Source of the DNA: Verrucomicrobiota bacterium
GTDB lineage: Bacteria; Verrucomicrobiota; Verrucomicrobiia; Chthoniobacterales; JAFAMB01
NCBI GenBank assembly: GCA_019237325.1
Contig: JAFAHI010000353.1
Location: forward strand, 1 to 36,228
DNA length: 36,228 bases
Direction of reading: 5' to 3'
Part shown: positions 16,774 to 24,382 of the stretch, in pieces
How positions within the stretch are numbered: position 1 is the first letter of the stretch
How the letters are laid out: every line of letters begins with the position of its first letter
Notes under the pieces: model-generated
What the model was told of the DNA's origin: nothing
Database searches by the model: none
Seen by the model: only the letters and a program-made list of their open reading frames with translations
Program-made: the position numbers and the translations under genes

Positions 16774-16980
16774 ATGTCTGAAACATCACATAAACAGCCG
16801 CTCCGCCCGGCGGTCGGGACTGAGTTCGAGCGGGCCGCATTACAGATTGATGGGTTTTTGACTCTGATCAGCAATGAGCCTGGCGAATATGTCTGTCTGC
16901 TTGACGGTACGCTTTACAGCAACGTACCCGATTCAAGAGTGCAGGAGATCTTAACGCGCGCGTTGCGCAACTGGCAGTAG
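16774..16980 (+). CDS. Small hypothetical protein (68 aa)
   Basis: A 68-residue frame from ATG 16774 with plausible protein character. The N-terminus is polar (SETSHKQPLRP), then FERAALQIDGFLTLISNEPGEYVCLLDGTLYSN suggests a short helix followed by two strands, and EILTRALRNWQ closes with a helix. No recognised family, signal peptide or strong ribosome site. It is isolated between an intergenic gap and a repeat-rich stretch. It could be a real small stress or regulatory protein; the frame ends just where repeat-like sequence begins, which supports a true gene boundary. Confidence 0.5.
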   Translation: MSETSHKQPLRPAVGTEFERAALQIDGFLTLISNEPGEYVCLLDGTLYSNVPDSRVQEILTRALRNWQ

Positions 16981-17028
16981 GCGGTCGCGTTCGGCGTTCG
17001 GCAGTTGGCGGTTGAGCTAAGCGGTGCA

Positions 17029-17212
17029 TGGCTCCCTAGGAGCCGAATATTATAGAACGAAGGCAACCGAGACGTGATCAGCTCCGTTAGGAGCAATATA
17101 ACGATTCGTAGCTGCCGAGCCGCTCATTCTTGGACCCAAGATGCTGCTCCTAATGGAGCTTTCCACATTTATGGTGACTCTTGCTATAAAGATTTCGCTC
17201 CTACGGAGCTGC
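17029..17212. repeat. GCTCC-type palindromic repeat cluster, copy 2
   Basis: Four self-complementary motifs: GGCTCCCTAGGAGCC at 17030-17044, GCTCCGTTAGGAGC at 17081-17094, GCTCCTAATGGAGCT at 17146-17160, GCTCCTACGGAGCT at 17197-17210. The GCTCC starts are spaced about 50, 65 and 51 bases, so the array is symmetric. The middle two are inverted copies of each other, and the 65-base spacing between them recurs exactly in the copy near 24.4 kb. A GGCGTTCGGCAGTTGGCGG-like low-complexity stretch precedes it (16990-17013). An open frame at 17074-17328 covers the repeats and is not credible. Confidence 0.75.
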
Positions 17213-17353
17213 AAAATGTCCAAACTTCCGTGGTTTCTGGTAGCGGCCGGGATGGAATCGCTCAGACGAAGCGCCGGTGCTTACCCCTTACTCTGGAGCT
17301 AGGCCTGCTGACCGCTTGGCTGAGTTAGGAAATGACGCCATTACCAACATTAG

Positions 17354-17527
17354 CCGCGAATGGACACGAACTGACGCGAAACAGAGAGACTAAAACAAAC
17401 GCAGTTTAGCGCAGATGTAGGCAGATAAATTTCCTTCCGTGATTTTATTGCGTCATATATGTGTGCATCTTGTGATCGTCTTTTTTCTTCGTGTCCATTC
17501 GCGGTTTAGATTCGTGTCCATTCGCGG
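17354..17527. repeat. CCGCGAATGGACACGAA inverted repeat, left of DUF1275 gene
   Basis: CCGCGAATGGACACGAA at 17354-17370 is repeated in perfect inversion at 17488-17504 and again at 17511-17527, the last two being tandem direct copies separated by TTTAGA. Between the arms is a second motif, GCGCAGATGTAGGCAGAT (about 17409-17426), related to the CCGCAGATG repeat at 7.9 kb. The rightmost arm ends 19 bases before the DUF1275 start codon. The same 17-base word occurs again just after that gene. Confidence 0.85.
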
Positions 17528-17546
17528 TTTAGTTTAGGTAATCGGC

Positions 17547-18227
17547 ATGCCAGGTGGAATTCAGCTGACGCGTGCCGAAGGAATCGGCATTGTAGTTGCC
17601 GTTCTGCTTGGCGCGAGCGCCGGTGCAGTTGATATCATCGCTTATCTGCAGTTTGACCACGTATTTGTGGCAAACATGACTGGAAACACGGTCCTATTTG
17701 CGAGTGATGTGGTCGCTTTACAGTTTCCCAAAGCGGTAAATCACCTTTTACCGATTGTTACGTTCCTGGCTGGAGTCGTGACAGCGAGAATCGCAGTGAT
17801 CCAGTTCGATCAGCCGCGTTGGCCGAAATTGGGTGTTTGTTTGATTCTTATCTCAGGCCTTTGGGCCATCATAGCGGTGCTGGTACCTAACCTAGGCAGC
17901 GTCTTAATCCCGGTGCTCGCCTTCAGCCTGGGAGCTCAAAACGCCACCCTACCCAGGATAGAGAAAATACCGGTTAATACCGCCTTCATCACGGGTAACC
18001 TGGAGAAGCTGGGCGAGGTGATTGCCAGCGTATTGCAAAAGCCGGTCGATCGCGACGATCGGCTGAAGATCTGGGCAGTCGCCTCGATCTGGATTGCTTA
18101 CGCTTTAGGAGCGGCTGCCGGCGCGTCAGCGGCAATGCATATTGGGCGCCATTCGCTTCTACTACCTGCGGGAATACTCTGTTTCTGCGCGGCCTTTGCC
18201 TTTGCGACGCATTTCCGTGAAAAGTGA
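17547..18227 (+). CDS. DUF1275 (YoaK-like) membrane protein
   Basis: A 226-residue inner-membrane protein of the DUF1275/YoaK family with about six hydrophobic segments. Family signatures seen: GASAGAVDIIAYLQFDHVFVANMTGN (the D-x-x-x-Y and MTGNTV pattern, residues 22-50), AFSLGAQNATLPRI and the second half motif NTAFITGNLEKLGE, which mirrors the first MTGN. Length is typical. The function of the family is unknown. Start ATG 17547, with no strong ribosome site; the upstream sequence is a palindromic repeat up to 19 bases before the start. The gene is bracketed by two copies of the same repeat family, one ending just before it and one beginning just after it. Confidence 0.92.
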   Translation: MPGGIQLTRAEGIGIVVAVLLGASAGAVDIIAYLQFDHVFVANMTGNTVLFASDVVALQFPKAVNHLLPIVTFLAGVVTARIAVIQFDQPRWPKLGVCLILISGLWAIIAVLVPNLGSVLIPVLAFSLGAQNATLPRIEKIPVNTAFITGNLEKLGEVIASVLQKPVDRDDRLKIWAVASIWIAYALGAAAGASAAMHIGRHSLLLPAGILCFCAAFAFATHFREK

Positions 18228-18237
18228 CCGGGAATGG

Positions 18238-18320
18238 ACACAAATCTGAACCGCGAATGGACACGAATAGACGCGAATTTCTTCTTTTATTCGTGTCCAT
18301 TCGCGGTTTGAATTTGTGTG
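18238..18320. repeat. CCGCGAATGGACACGAA inverted repeat, right of DUF1275 gene
   Basis: Perfect 21-base inverted arms at 18249-18269 and 18288-18308 around an 18-base loop, each containing CCGCGAATGGACACGAA or its complement. Pairing continues imperfectly outward (ACACAAAT on the left, ATTTGTGTGT on the right). It begins about 10 bases after the DUF1275 stop, so the transcript would end in, or run through, a very stable hairpin. No T-run follows. It is the same repeat as on the other side of the gene. Confidence 0.88.
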
Positions 18321-18474
18321 TACCTCTTCCCCGATGTTTTACGTCGGACCAACCCGGTGACAATCTCAGGATTTCACCCGATGGGGATTCAGGGATGCGC
18401 CTTACCAAACCAACATGGTTTTGCCCGATTGTCTAAGTCATTCAGGTTGTTAGGCTTTTATAAATAAAGCAACC

Positions 18475-19065
18475 ATGGAGACAGAAACGATTTTAACCAA
18501 CGAATTTAGGTCGGATGCTGAATTGATGGAAGCGGTTGGCCGAGGCGACTCAGACGCGATTCAAGAAATTTCTAAGCGGTACGAATGCCCCCTGCGTAAC
18601 GCGATCCAGAGTGTCTTGCCTGACGACGGCGAAACCGACGACGTTTTAAATGATGTATTTCTGCAGCTATGGGACCAAGCGGATCGATTCAATCCGGCAA
18701 AAGGCCTACACGGCTTCATAGTCACGATTGCTCGCCGCCGGGCTCTCGACCGGTTACGCCGGCGCTCAGCCTATCGTCGCGCCACGGATCGTTTTGAGAA
18801 CGAACTAATGACCACGTACCCAGATAACATGAGGATTCATGATTTTCAGCTTCCGAACTCAGATTTGGCAGAACTGATTCAAGGGGTCATCGGCAATCTT
18901 CCAGTTCCCCAACAGGAAGTAGTTCACCTCACTTTTTTTGAAGGCCTGAGCCAACGCCAAATCGCGGCTCGCAAATCCATTGCTCTTGGCACAGTCAAGA
19001 CGCGTCTTAAGCTGGCCCAAAAGAAACTGTTCGATCAACTCACTCCGCTCCTGGAAATGATCTGA
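18475..19065 (+). CDS. ECF-type RNA polymerase sigma factor
   Basis: A 196-residue sigma-70-family protein with only regions 2 and 4, so it is of the extracytoplasmic-function type. Seen: region 2 from YECPLRNAI through DDVLNDVFLQLWDQADRFNPAKG to GFIVTIARRRALDRLRRR (about 36-97), and region 4 with LPVPQQEVVHLTFFEGLSQRQIA then LGTVKTRLKLAQKKL (about 143-188), the -35-binding helix-turn-helix. The pattern resembles the SigK/ECF19-like branch. ECF factors usually pair with an anti-sigma gene downstream; the next frame (79 residues) has no membrane segment or zinc motif, so none is evident. Start ATG 18475 lacks a clear ribosome site. Confidence 0.93.
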   Translation: METETILTNEFRSDAELMEAVGRGDSDAIQEISKRYECPLRNAIQSVLPDDGETDDVLNDVFLQLWDQADRFNPAKGLHGFIVTIARRRALDRLRRRSAYRRATDRFENELMTTYPDNMRIHDFQLPNSDLAELIQGVIGNLPVPQQEVVHLTFFEGLSQRQIAARKSIALGTVKTRLKLAQKKLFDQLTPLLEMI

Positions 19066-19153
19066 ATCTTCGACGCTACCCGAGTGCGAAAGCAAAAGAT
19101 AGCGCATTCACCGTAAAATGATTTTCATTAAAAAAAACAGGGAATCTTTAACT

Positions 19154-19393
19154 ATGGCAGACCAATCGTACCAAAGGCAACCAGGAACCGTCTTGGCGTT
19201 CCAAGAAGAATTGAATCAGGCCATTGAGATCTGGAATGAAACGCCTATATCGATTCTAGAACAGCAAGCGGTGCACACGCATGCACTTCTTTTGGCAATG
19301 GGAAAATACATCACCTATCGGAAGGAAAAAGGGGAGCTCGAGGCGTGCGCGGATGCCACAGATTTTCTCGATCGTTTGATAAAAGATGTGTAA
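19154..19393 (+). CDS. Small hypothetical protein (79 aa)
   Basis: A 79-residue frame from ATG 19154, or 91 residues from ATG 19118; the shorter start is preferred because the upstream codons lie in an A-rich stretch (AAAAAAACAGG). Seen: a soluble, mostly helical-looking sequence with LAFQEELNQAIEIWNETP, then HTHALLLAMGKYITYRKEKGE and a closing DFLDRLIKDV. No recognised family. It lies 88 bases after the sigma-factor stop on the same strand, so it might be co-transcribed and act on the sigma factor, but no anti-sigma signature such as an HxxxCxxC motif or membrane helix is present. Confidence 0.55.
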   Translation: MADQSYQRQPGTVLAFQEELNQAIEIWNETPISILEQQAVHTHALLLAMGKYITYRKEKGELEACADATDFLDRLIKDV

Positions 19394-19565
19394 GCCAGAG
19401 CGTGGCTGCGTTGTTAGTTGATTGGATTTCAGAGAGCTCATCACACTGATGTAGTCACTCCTTTCAGCTGGGCCAAACCGGCGAGGAGCGGAGTGACGAA
19501 TTTGGTTGGGAGGATAGCCAACTAATCACCTGTTGTTGCGAGGACATCGGTTAGGAAACGGACTT

Positions 19566-19904
19566 ATGAAGCAATTTCTTTACATCCAGTTTAAGATTGA
19601 CCCGAAAGGAACCCTAGCGCGTCCTTCTGGAACCGAAATGGTCGCAATCGAGCTTCCGGCCAAACATGTCGAAGATTGGAAAATCGAACGGCCTGATCGG
19701 AAGCTGTCAGCAGATGAAATCGCAATTTTGATAGCCGAACCAGTGGCCATCGCCACCGCTGACCGATTTGTCGCCTTAACCCATCAGCCGCTCCGGAAGC
19801 GGGAGATTCACTCCGGCAAATTCCTGGCGGAGCGCCTTGCGGTCATGAATGAGCGGAATTGCGACTATGAAGACAACGGGATCAGAGCTTGGTTTATAGC
19901 TTAA
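19566..19904 (+). CDS. Hypothetical protein (112 aa)
   Basis: A 112-residue frame from ATG 19566; an upstream start at 19533 would add MLRGHRLGNGL, which looks non-native. Seen: KQFLYIQFKIDPKG followed by alternating strands (EMVAIELPAKHVEDWKIERP), a helix (SADEIAILIAEPVAIATADRFVAL) and a C-terminal segment ending DNGIRAWFIA. Sequence has normal coding character but I recognise no family, and there is no signal peptide. A hairpin (20018-20045) lies about 110 bases beyond its stop. Confidence 0.55.
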   Translation: MKQFLYIQFKIDPKGTLARPSGTEMVAIELPAKHVEDWKIERPDRKLSADEIAILIAEPVAIATADRFVALTHQPLRKREIHSGKFLAERLAVMNERNCDYEDNGIRAWFIA

Positions 19905-20017
19905 CGCATTGCACACTAGGCAGTAAACTTGGCCAAATAATACAAAAACAGTGATCGACGAGCAGTCCGGAGAAGCAAATGCCCGCGATCCCACTGAGAC
20001 ATTGATCGGTAAGGGCG

Positions 20018-20045
20018 GAGCGGCGTCCATCTCCGGATGCCGCTC
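20018..20045. terminator. Strong hairpin in the gap before the Tat-SDR gene
   Basis: GAGCGGCGTCC at 20018-20028 pairs with GGATGCCGCTC at 20035-20045 (10 of 11 positions) around a 6-base loop. Only TT follows on the plus strand, so as an intrinsic terminator it is weak. It could serve the 112-residue gene upstream or be a repeat-type palindrome. Confidence 0.35.
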
Positions 20046-20175
20046 TTCAATCCTGATCCTATGAAAGCCTAAAGAGGGGCAGAATTTCTTCTCGAGTCTA
20101 AAGGAGAGAGGCGGCGCGATAGTAACTTTTATTTTATGGATGAATCCCCGGGGACAAGAGAACGCAGAAGGTTTT

Positions 20176-21183
20176 ATGAAAGAATATAATGCAGTCAGCC
20201 GGCGTAAGATGATCAGCGGGCTCGGGGCAGGCCTAGTTACGGCTGCCGCTTCGCGGAGTTTTGCGGCCGAACACACGTCAACACAGGAATCCATGACGGG
20301 AACAGAACTACAAAATCCCGTGGATAAATTTCCTAAGCCACCTTTCAAGAGCCAATCGCAGCCATGGCCTGGCCTGGCTAGCAAGATGGAGCCGCGTCCG
20401 GATCACGGAGAAGAAAGCTATAGAGGATCCGGTCGTTTGCTAGGCCGAAAGGCTCTAATCACCGGCGGCGACTCAGGAATGGGGCGAGCGGCCGCGATCG
20501 CCTTTGCCCGAGAAGGTGCGGATGTGGCAATTAACTATTTTCCAACCGAAGAATCAGACGCGCAGGAGGTTGTTGCACTGATCAAAGGTGCAGGTCGCAA
20601 GGCGGTTCCGCTGCCCGGAGATTTGCGAGAAGAAGCTTTTTGTCAGAAGTTGGTCCTCGATGCAGTGAACGGGTTAGGCGGTCTGGATATCTTGGTGAGT
20701 AACGCGGGGCGACAGCAATCGCACGCGTCCTTGCTTGATATCTCGACCGAGCAGTTCGATTGGACGATGAAGACTAACATCTACGCGCCCTTCTGGATCA
20801 TCAAAGCGGCCTTGCCGCATCTACAGCCCGGCTCTGTCATTATCGGAACTACCTCGGAGCAGGCCTACAATCCTTCGCCTGATTTGTATGACTATGCCCA
20901 AACCAAGGCTGCCACCATGAATTATGTTAAATCGCTCGCTAAGCAGCTCGGGCCGAAAGGGATTCGGGTAAATGGAGTTGCACCGGGACCGATTTGGACT
21001 CCACTGCAGGTAAGTGGGGGAGCCAGTCAGGAAAAGCTTCAAAAATTTGGGGGACAAACGCCTCTGGGCAGACCTGGCCAGCCAGCGGAACTGGCGTCAA
21101 TCTATGTGCAATTAGCTGCCAATGATGCCAGCTATGCCAACGGACAAATCTACGGCTCTACAGGTGGTTCGGGACAGCCATAA
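20176..21183 (+). CDS. SDR oxidoreductase with Tat-type signal peptide
   Basis: A 335-residue classical short-chain dehydrogenase preceded by a twin-arginine export signal. Start ATG 20176 is chosen because AGAAGG at 20166-20171 precedes it and it puts the signal at the N-terminus; ATG 20140 lacks both. Seen: SRRKMISGLGAGLVTAAA (8-25) with the twin Arg at 9-10 and a likely cut after SFA (about 30), then a linker with the EPRPDHGEESYRGSGRL block, cofactor motif TGGDSGMG (96-103), SNAG, catalytic Ser227, Tyr240 and Lys244 (YAQTK), and VAPGPIWTPL. The body is paralogous to the SDR at 23347-24222, which lacks the signal. The 3' end overlaps the convergent nucleoside hydrolase by 34 bases. Confidence 0.9.
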   Translation: MKEYNAVSRRKMISGLGAGLVTAAASRSFAAEHTSTQESMTGTELQNPVDKFPKPPFKSQSQPWPGLASKMEPRPDHGEESYRGSGRLLGRKALITGGDSGMGRAAAIAFAREGADVAINYFPTEESDAQEVVALIKGAGRKAVPLPGDLREEAFCQKLVLDAVNGLGGLDILVSNAGRQQSHASLLDISTEQFDWTMKTNIYAPFWIIKAALPHLQPGSVIIGTTSEQAYNPSPDLYDYAQTKAATMNYVKSLAKQLGPKGIRVNGVAPGPIWTPLQVSGGASQEKLQKFGGQTPLGRPGQPAELASIYVQLAANDASYANGQIYGSTGGSGQP

Positions 21184-22358
21184 CTGCTTTTCAAAAAATT
21201 CGGGTCGTCGCGCTGTCTGCCGATCTGTTCGGACTGCGCGTTGAGCCTAGGTGTCATCTGCATTGCAGCAACGAATTGGTTGACAAACCGGTTCACATCG
21301 ACTTCTTCGACAATATTTACTTTTCTTTCTCCCAGATGGGGAGCGACTGAATCCGGCCAGATTCGCGCGGTTCCATAGGCCGGGCCGTGATTCAAATCGA
21401 CATCCATATCGACCGCGGTTTCGCGTGTAATCAGAGTTGGATCTAGAAAAATACCGACCGTCAACTCGTCCCACAGAGGGACACCACGATTTGCATACTT
21501 GATAATGTATTCCGTCAGCGGTGTCGTTTTTTGAGCGATTCTTTTTATTAATTCGTCGTTGAAGAGAGTCTCATTCGCTACATCGCCAACCGACGTGATT
21601 TTCGGCCAGGAAGCGGTGAGTACAATTTCGGCAGCTTCCGGGTCAAATAATAAGTTGAAATCGGAGCCGAAATCCGGGTTACCGGTTTTGGACAGACCGG
21701 TGCCAATGAGCCCCCCCATAAAGATCAGTTCTTTGGCAAAGGAAGCGAATTCAGGATCCAGCTTAATCGCTAGCGCCAAATTTGTCAGAGGGCCGGCGGC
21801 TACAATGGTGATTTCATGCGGGTACTGATGAACTTCCCGGATCAAAAACTCCGCAGCGATCTCGGCCGACGGTTTAATAGACGGTTCGCCCTCCTCGAGC
21901 CGGGGCACCTCAAAGGGACCATGCGGCTTATAGTCCGGAAAGAAACCCTCCTTTGGATCATTCCAGGCGCCTTTCCAACGGATGATTCCGAAAGACTTCT
22001 CCCAAGCCTGTTGTTTGACCCGTGTATTGACAAGGGGAAAAACCGCTCCTGGCACCACCGGGACATCCGTCCTACCGATAATTTCCAAAAGCCTCAGAGT
22101 ATGCGCTACTTCTTCGTCCCTCCAAGCATCGCCGGTTACTACGGTTAACCCCAGGGTTTTAACGCTTGGGCTGTTTAGCAGCAGCGCCGCGGCTTGCAGA
22201 TTCGTACTAGCGGGACCGGAAAAATCATCGTCGAAAATGACCAGACGAGATGGCTCGGCAGCGTGAGTGGCGATAGCAGTCAGACATAGACCAATGCTGA
22301 GCAAAGAAACTTTGAGGCGCCTCTGACCGAGCGCAGATCGTATACCGGATCTGTTCAC
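21150..22358 (-). CDS. Secreted nucleoside-hydrolase-like protein
   Basis: A 402-residue protein of the inosine/uridine nucleoside hydrolase fold with an N-terminal signal peptide (RRLKVSLLSIGLCLTAIATHA, cut near residue 34). Seen: LGLTVVTGDAWRDEEVAHTLRLLEIIGRTDVPVVPGA, a VAAGPLTNLALA block that is diagnostic of the family, FMGG, and a late ELTVGIFLDPTLI segment. The canonical N-terminal calcium motif DxDPGxDDxxA appears as DDDFSGPAST, keeping the first Asp residues but not the DD pair, so metal binding must differ or be lost. GTG start at 22358 overlaps the Ku stop (GTGA). The 3' end overlaps the convergent SDR by 34 bases. Substrate unknown. Confidence 0.87.
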   Translation of the reverse strand: MNRSGIRSALGQRRLKVSLLSIGLCLTAIATHAAEPSRLVIFDDDFSGPASTNLQAAALLLNSPSVKTLGLTVVTGDAWRDEEVAHTLRLLEIIGRTDVPVVPGAVFPLVNTRVKQQAWEKSFGIIRWKGAWNDPKEGFFPDYKPHGPFEVPRLEEGEPSIKPSAEIAAEFLIREVHQYPHEITIVAAGPLTNLALAIKLDPEFASFAKELIFMGGLIGTGLSKTGNPDFGSDFNLLFDPEAAEIVLTASWPKITSVGDVANETLFNDELIKRIAQKTTPLTEYIIKYANRGVPLWDELTVGIFLDPTLITRETAVDMDVDLNHGPAYGTARIWPDSVAPHLGERKVNIVEEVDVNRFVNQFVAAMQMTPRLNAQSEQIGRQRDDPNFLKSSYGCPEPPVEP

Positions 22359-23191
22359 GCTGCTTTCTTGCGGCTTTTCGCTTGAGATTTCTTTCCAGCC
22401 CTCTCCGGCTTCCTCTCGCTGCCCCTTTTGCGGAGGCTTTGTTGCAGGACCGACATCAGATCTACGACGTTAGTAGGACTCTTCTTTTTAGACGGCGCGG
22501 GAGCGGGCTTACCGCCGCTCTCAATCTTTTTCTCGATCATTTTTTCCAGAGCCTTATGGTATTCGTCGCTGAACAGCCTGGGCTCCCATTTTGACGACAT
22601 GCTTTCGATGAGCTGCTTAGCGATTTGCATTTCATTCTTCCCAATCGATTTTGCCGCCGGCGCTTTGAATTCAGAGGCATCGAGGAGCTGCTCAGGGAAG
22701 TGCATCAGCTCTAGAATCAGGCCTTTCTTTTGAGGCTTCACCGCCGCTAAATGTTGTCGTGCCCGAATGACAACTCTGGCGATTGCGATTTTGCCAGTCG
22801 CGGCCAGAGAATCTCGCAACAGTGCGTACGCCTTGTCTCCTCCTTTCCCAACCTCAAGATAGTATGGCTTGTAGAAAAGAAGCGGATCGACATCGCTAAT
22901 CTTAACGAAGTTGACGATGTCGACCGTCTTAGTTGCTTCTACATCGACTCTGGCAAAATCTTCTTCCTTTAAGACAACAAATTTACCCTTCTCGTATTCG
23001 TACCCTTTAACAATCTGATCCCACGAGACTTCCTTTCCATCAGCCTCTGCCACTCTCTTATAGTTGATAGGGCTCAGGTCAGAGCGTCGTAACAGATGAA
23101 ATTTTAGCTCCTCGCGGTGTGTCGCAGGAAAGAGCGAAACCGGGATGGTAACCAGACCGAATCCAATGTTTCCTTTCCAAAGGGCTCTCAT
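22355..23191 (-). CDS. ku: Prokaryotic Ku, DNA-end-binding protein
   Basis: A 278-residue bacterial Ku, the homodimeric ring that binds double-strand breaks and recruits LigD in non-homologous end joining. Seen: the invariant start MRALWKGNIGFGLVTIPVSLF, then FHLLRR, VSWDQIVKGYEYEKGKFVVL, the family block FYKPYYLEVGKGGDKAYALLRD and IARVVIRARQHLAAVKP, followed by a Lys/Arg-rich C-terminal tail (from about 230: PSKKKSPTN ... KKSQAKSRKKAA) typical of bacterial Ku and used for DNA and LigD contacts. No ligD is in this window. The stop overlaps the GTG start of the nucleoside hydrolase, so the two genes are translationally coupled, an odd pairing. Confidence 0.95.
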   Translation of the reverse strand: MRALWKGNIGFGLVTIPVSLFPATHREELKFHLLRRSDLSPINYKRVAEADGKEVSWDQIVKGYEYEKGKFVVLKEEDFARVDVEATKTVDIVNFVKISDVDPLLFYKPYYLEVGKGGDKAYALLRDSLAATGKIAIARVVIRARQHLAAVKPQKKGLILELMHFPEQLLDASEFKAPAAKSIGKNEMQIAKQLIESMSSKWEPRLFSDEYHKALEKMIEKKIESGGKPAPAPSKKKSPTNVVDLMSVLQQSLRKRGSERKPERAGKKSQAKSRKKAA

Positions 23192-23239
23192 ATGAGGCAG
23201 GGATTAGAAGAGATGCCTCATCTAGATCGCAGTGAAGCC

Positions 23240-23299
23240 GCGCGTTGGTTGCAAACAGCCGACGCGCTTCCTAGTTCGATACCTTAGCATCTTAAGGTA
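23240..23299. terminator. Two adjacent hairpins between Ku and the SDR gene
   Basis: GCGCGTTGG (23240-23248) pairs with CCGACGCGC (23259-23267) at 8 of 9 positions, and TACCTTA (23280-23286) pairs perfectly with TAAGGTA (23293-23299). They lie after the stop of the minus-strand SDR gene and before the Ku start on the same strand. No T-run follows, so termination is only a suggestion. Confidence 0.3.
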
Positions 23300-23346
23300 C
23301 AGCCCTGGGGCCGTTCTGGAAAGCCGCTGCGGGGCGAATCTCTAAC

Positions 23347-24222
23347 TCAAATGGGCATTTGGCCGCCGGTGGCGCCGTATACTTCTCCGGTTATATAACT
23401 GCTTTGATGGCTTGCGAGAAAAACGTAAATCGGTGCGAGTTCCGCTGGTTGGGCCGGACGTCCAAAGACGGACTGTTTTCCAAATTCCTTCACTCTCTCC
23501 ATCGGCAGGGTTGAAGGGATCAGGGGTGTCCAGACCGGACCCGGCGCAACCGCGTTTACCCGGACACCGAGTTTGATAGCGAGACTTGCTAACGATCGAG
23601 TAAAACTAACGATGGCCGCCTTGGTGGACGCGTAGGCGATCAGTGTAGGAGTGGGATCGAAAGATTGGATTGAACCGGTATTGATGATCGTTCCGCCCGG
23701 CTGCATCTGCGGAAGCAATGCTTTACACAGGCGAAACATGGCGAACACGTTTACCCGATACGTTTCCTCGAAGTCGTCATCCGAGATATCTTCAAAATTA
23801 TCGTAGGTCCGCTGAAAAGCGGCATTGTTAACCAGAATGTCGATACTACCGAAGGCATCAATCGCTTCCCGAGCGATCCGCTCGCTTGTCGATCGGTCGC
23901 TGATATCGCCGGGAAGAAGAGCGGCCTTGCGACCTGCTTCGGTGACGAGGCTCTCAGTCTTCTTCGCGTCCTGATGTTCCGAAAGATAGGAGATCGCGAC
24001 GTCGGCTCCTTCTCTGGCGAAAGCCAGGGCAACAGCTCGACCAATGCCGCTATCTGCTCCGGTTATTAACGCGTGACGATCTTTCAGCCGGTCTGTGCCT
24101 TGATAGGTGGACTCTCCATGATCCACTTTCGGAATCATTTCCTTCTCAGTTCCAGGAGGCGCTTGCTGCGTCTCCGGAAACGGCGGCTGTTGGTAGAGAT
24201 TACGAGAATCCGGCGTTTTCAC
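23347..24222 (-). CDS. SDR oxidoreductase (YghA/general-stress type)
   Basis: A 291-residue cytoplasmic short-chain dehydrogenase of the branch with an N-terminal PPFPETQQAPPGTEKEM-like lead and a PKVDHGESTYQGTDRLKDR block, seen in YghA and the GsiB/Gs39-type stress oxidoreductases. Cofactor motif TGADSGIG (54-61), VNNAA, catalytic Ser184, Tyr197 and Lys201 (YASTK), and VAPGPVWTPLIPS. It reduces or oxidises an unknown alcohol or aldehyde with NAD(P). GTG start at 24222 with GGAG about 10 bases upstream. It shares its lead block and body with the Tat-exported SDR at 20176, so the two are paralogues, one of them targeted outside the cytoplasm. Confidence 0.93.
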   Translation of the reverse strand: MKTPDSRNLYQQPPFPETQQAPPGTEKEMIPKVDHGESTYQGTDRLKDRHALITGADSGIGRAVALAFAREGADVAISYLSEHQDAKKTESLVTEAGRKAALLPGDISDRSTSERIAREAIDAFGSIDILVNNAAFQRTYDNFEDISDDDFEETYRVNVFAMFRLCKALLPQMQPGGTIINTGSIQSFDPTPTLIAYASTKAAIVSFTRSLASLAIKLGVRVNAVAPGPVWTPLIPSTLPMERVKEFGKQSVFGRPAQPAELAPIYVFLASHQSSYITGEVYGATGGQMPI

Positions 24223-24382
24223 GGTCTGTTTACTCCAGGTTTTTGGAACGGTTCGTTAGCAGAGTGGCAACTGGTTCCATAATTCTTGGAAAGCGGTTCT
24301 TCCTTGAGCGCTGCGGTTAAAGACAGGTTCTTGCTCCGTAGCCGCCAATTCTTTTTAGCAAAACGACCGCAACGAATATAGC

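Noticed and set aside
17074-17328. 84-codon frame in the GCTCC repeat cluster
   Set aside because: The frame is made of palindromic motifs and ends in low-complexity sequence; no coding signs.
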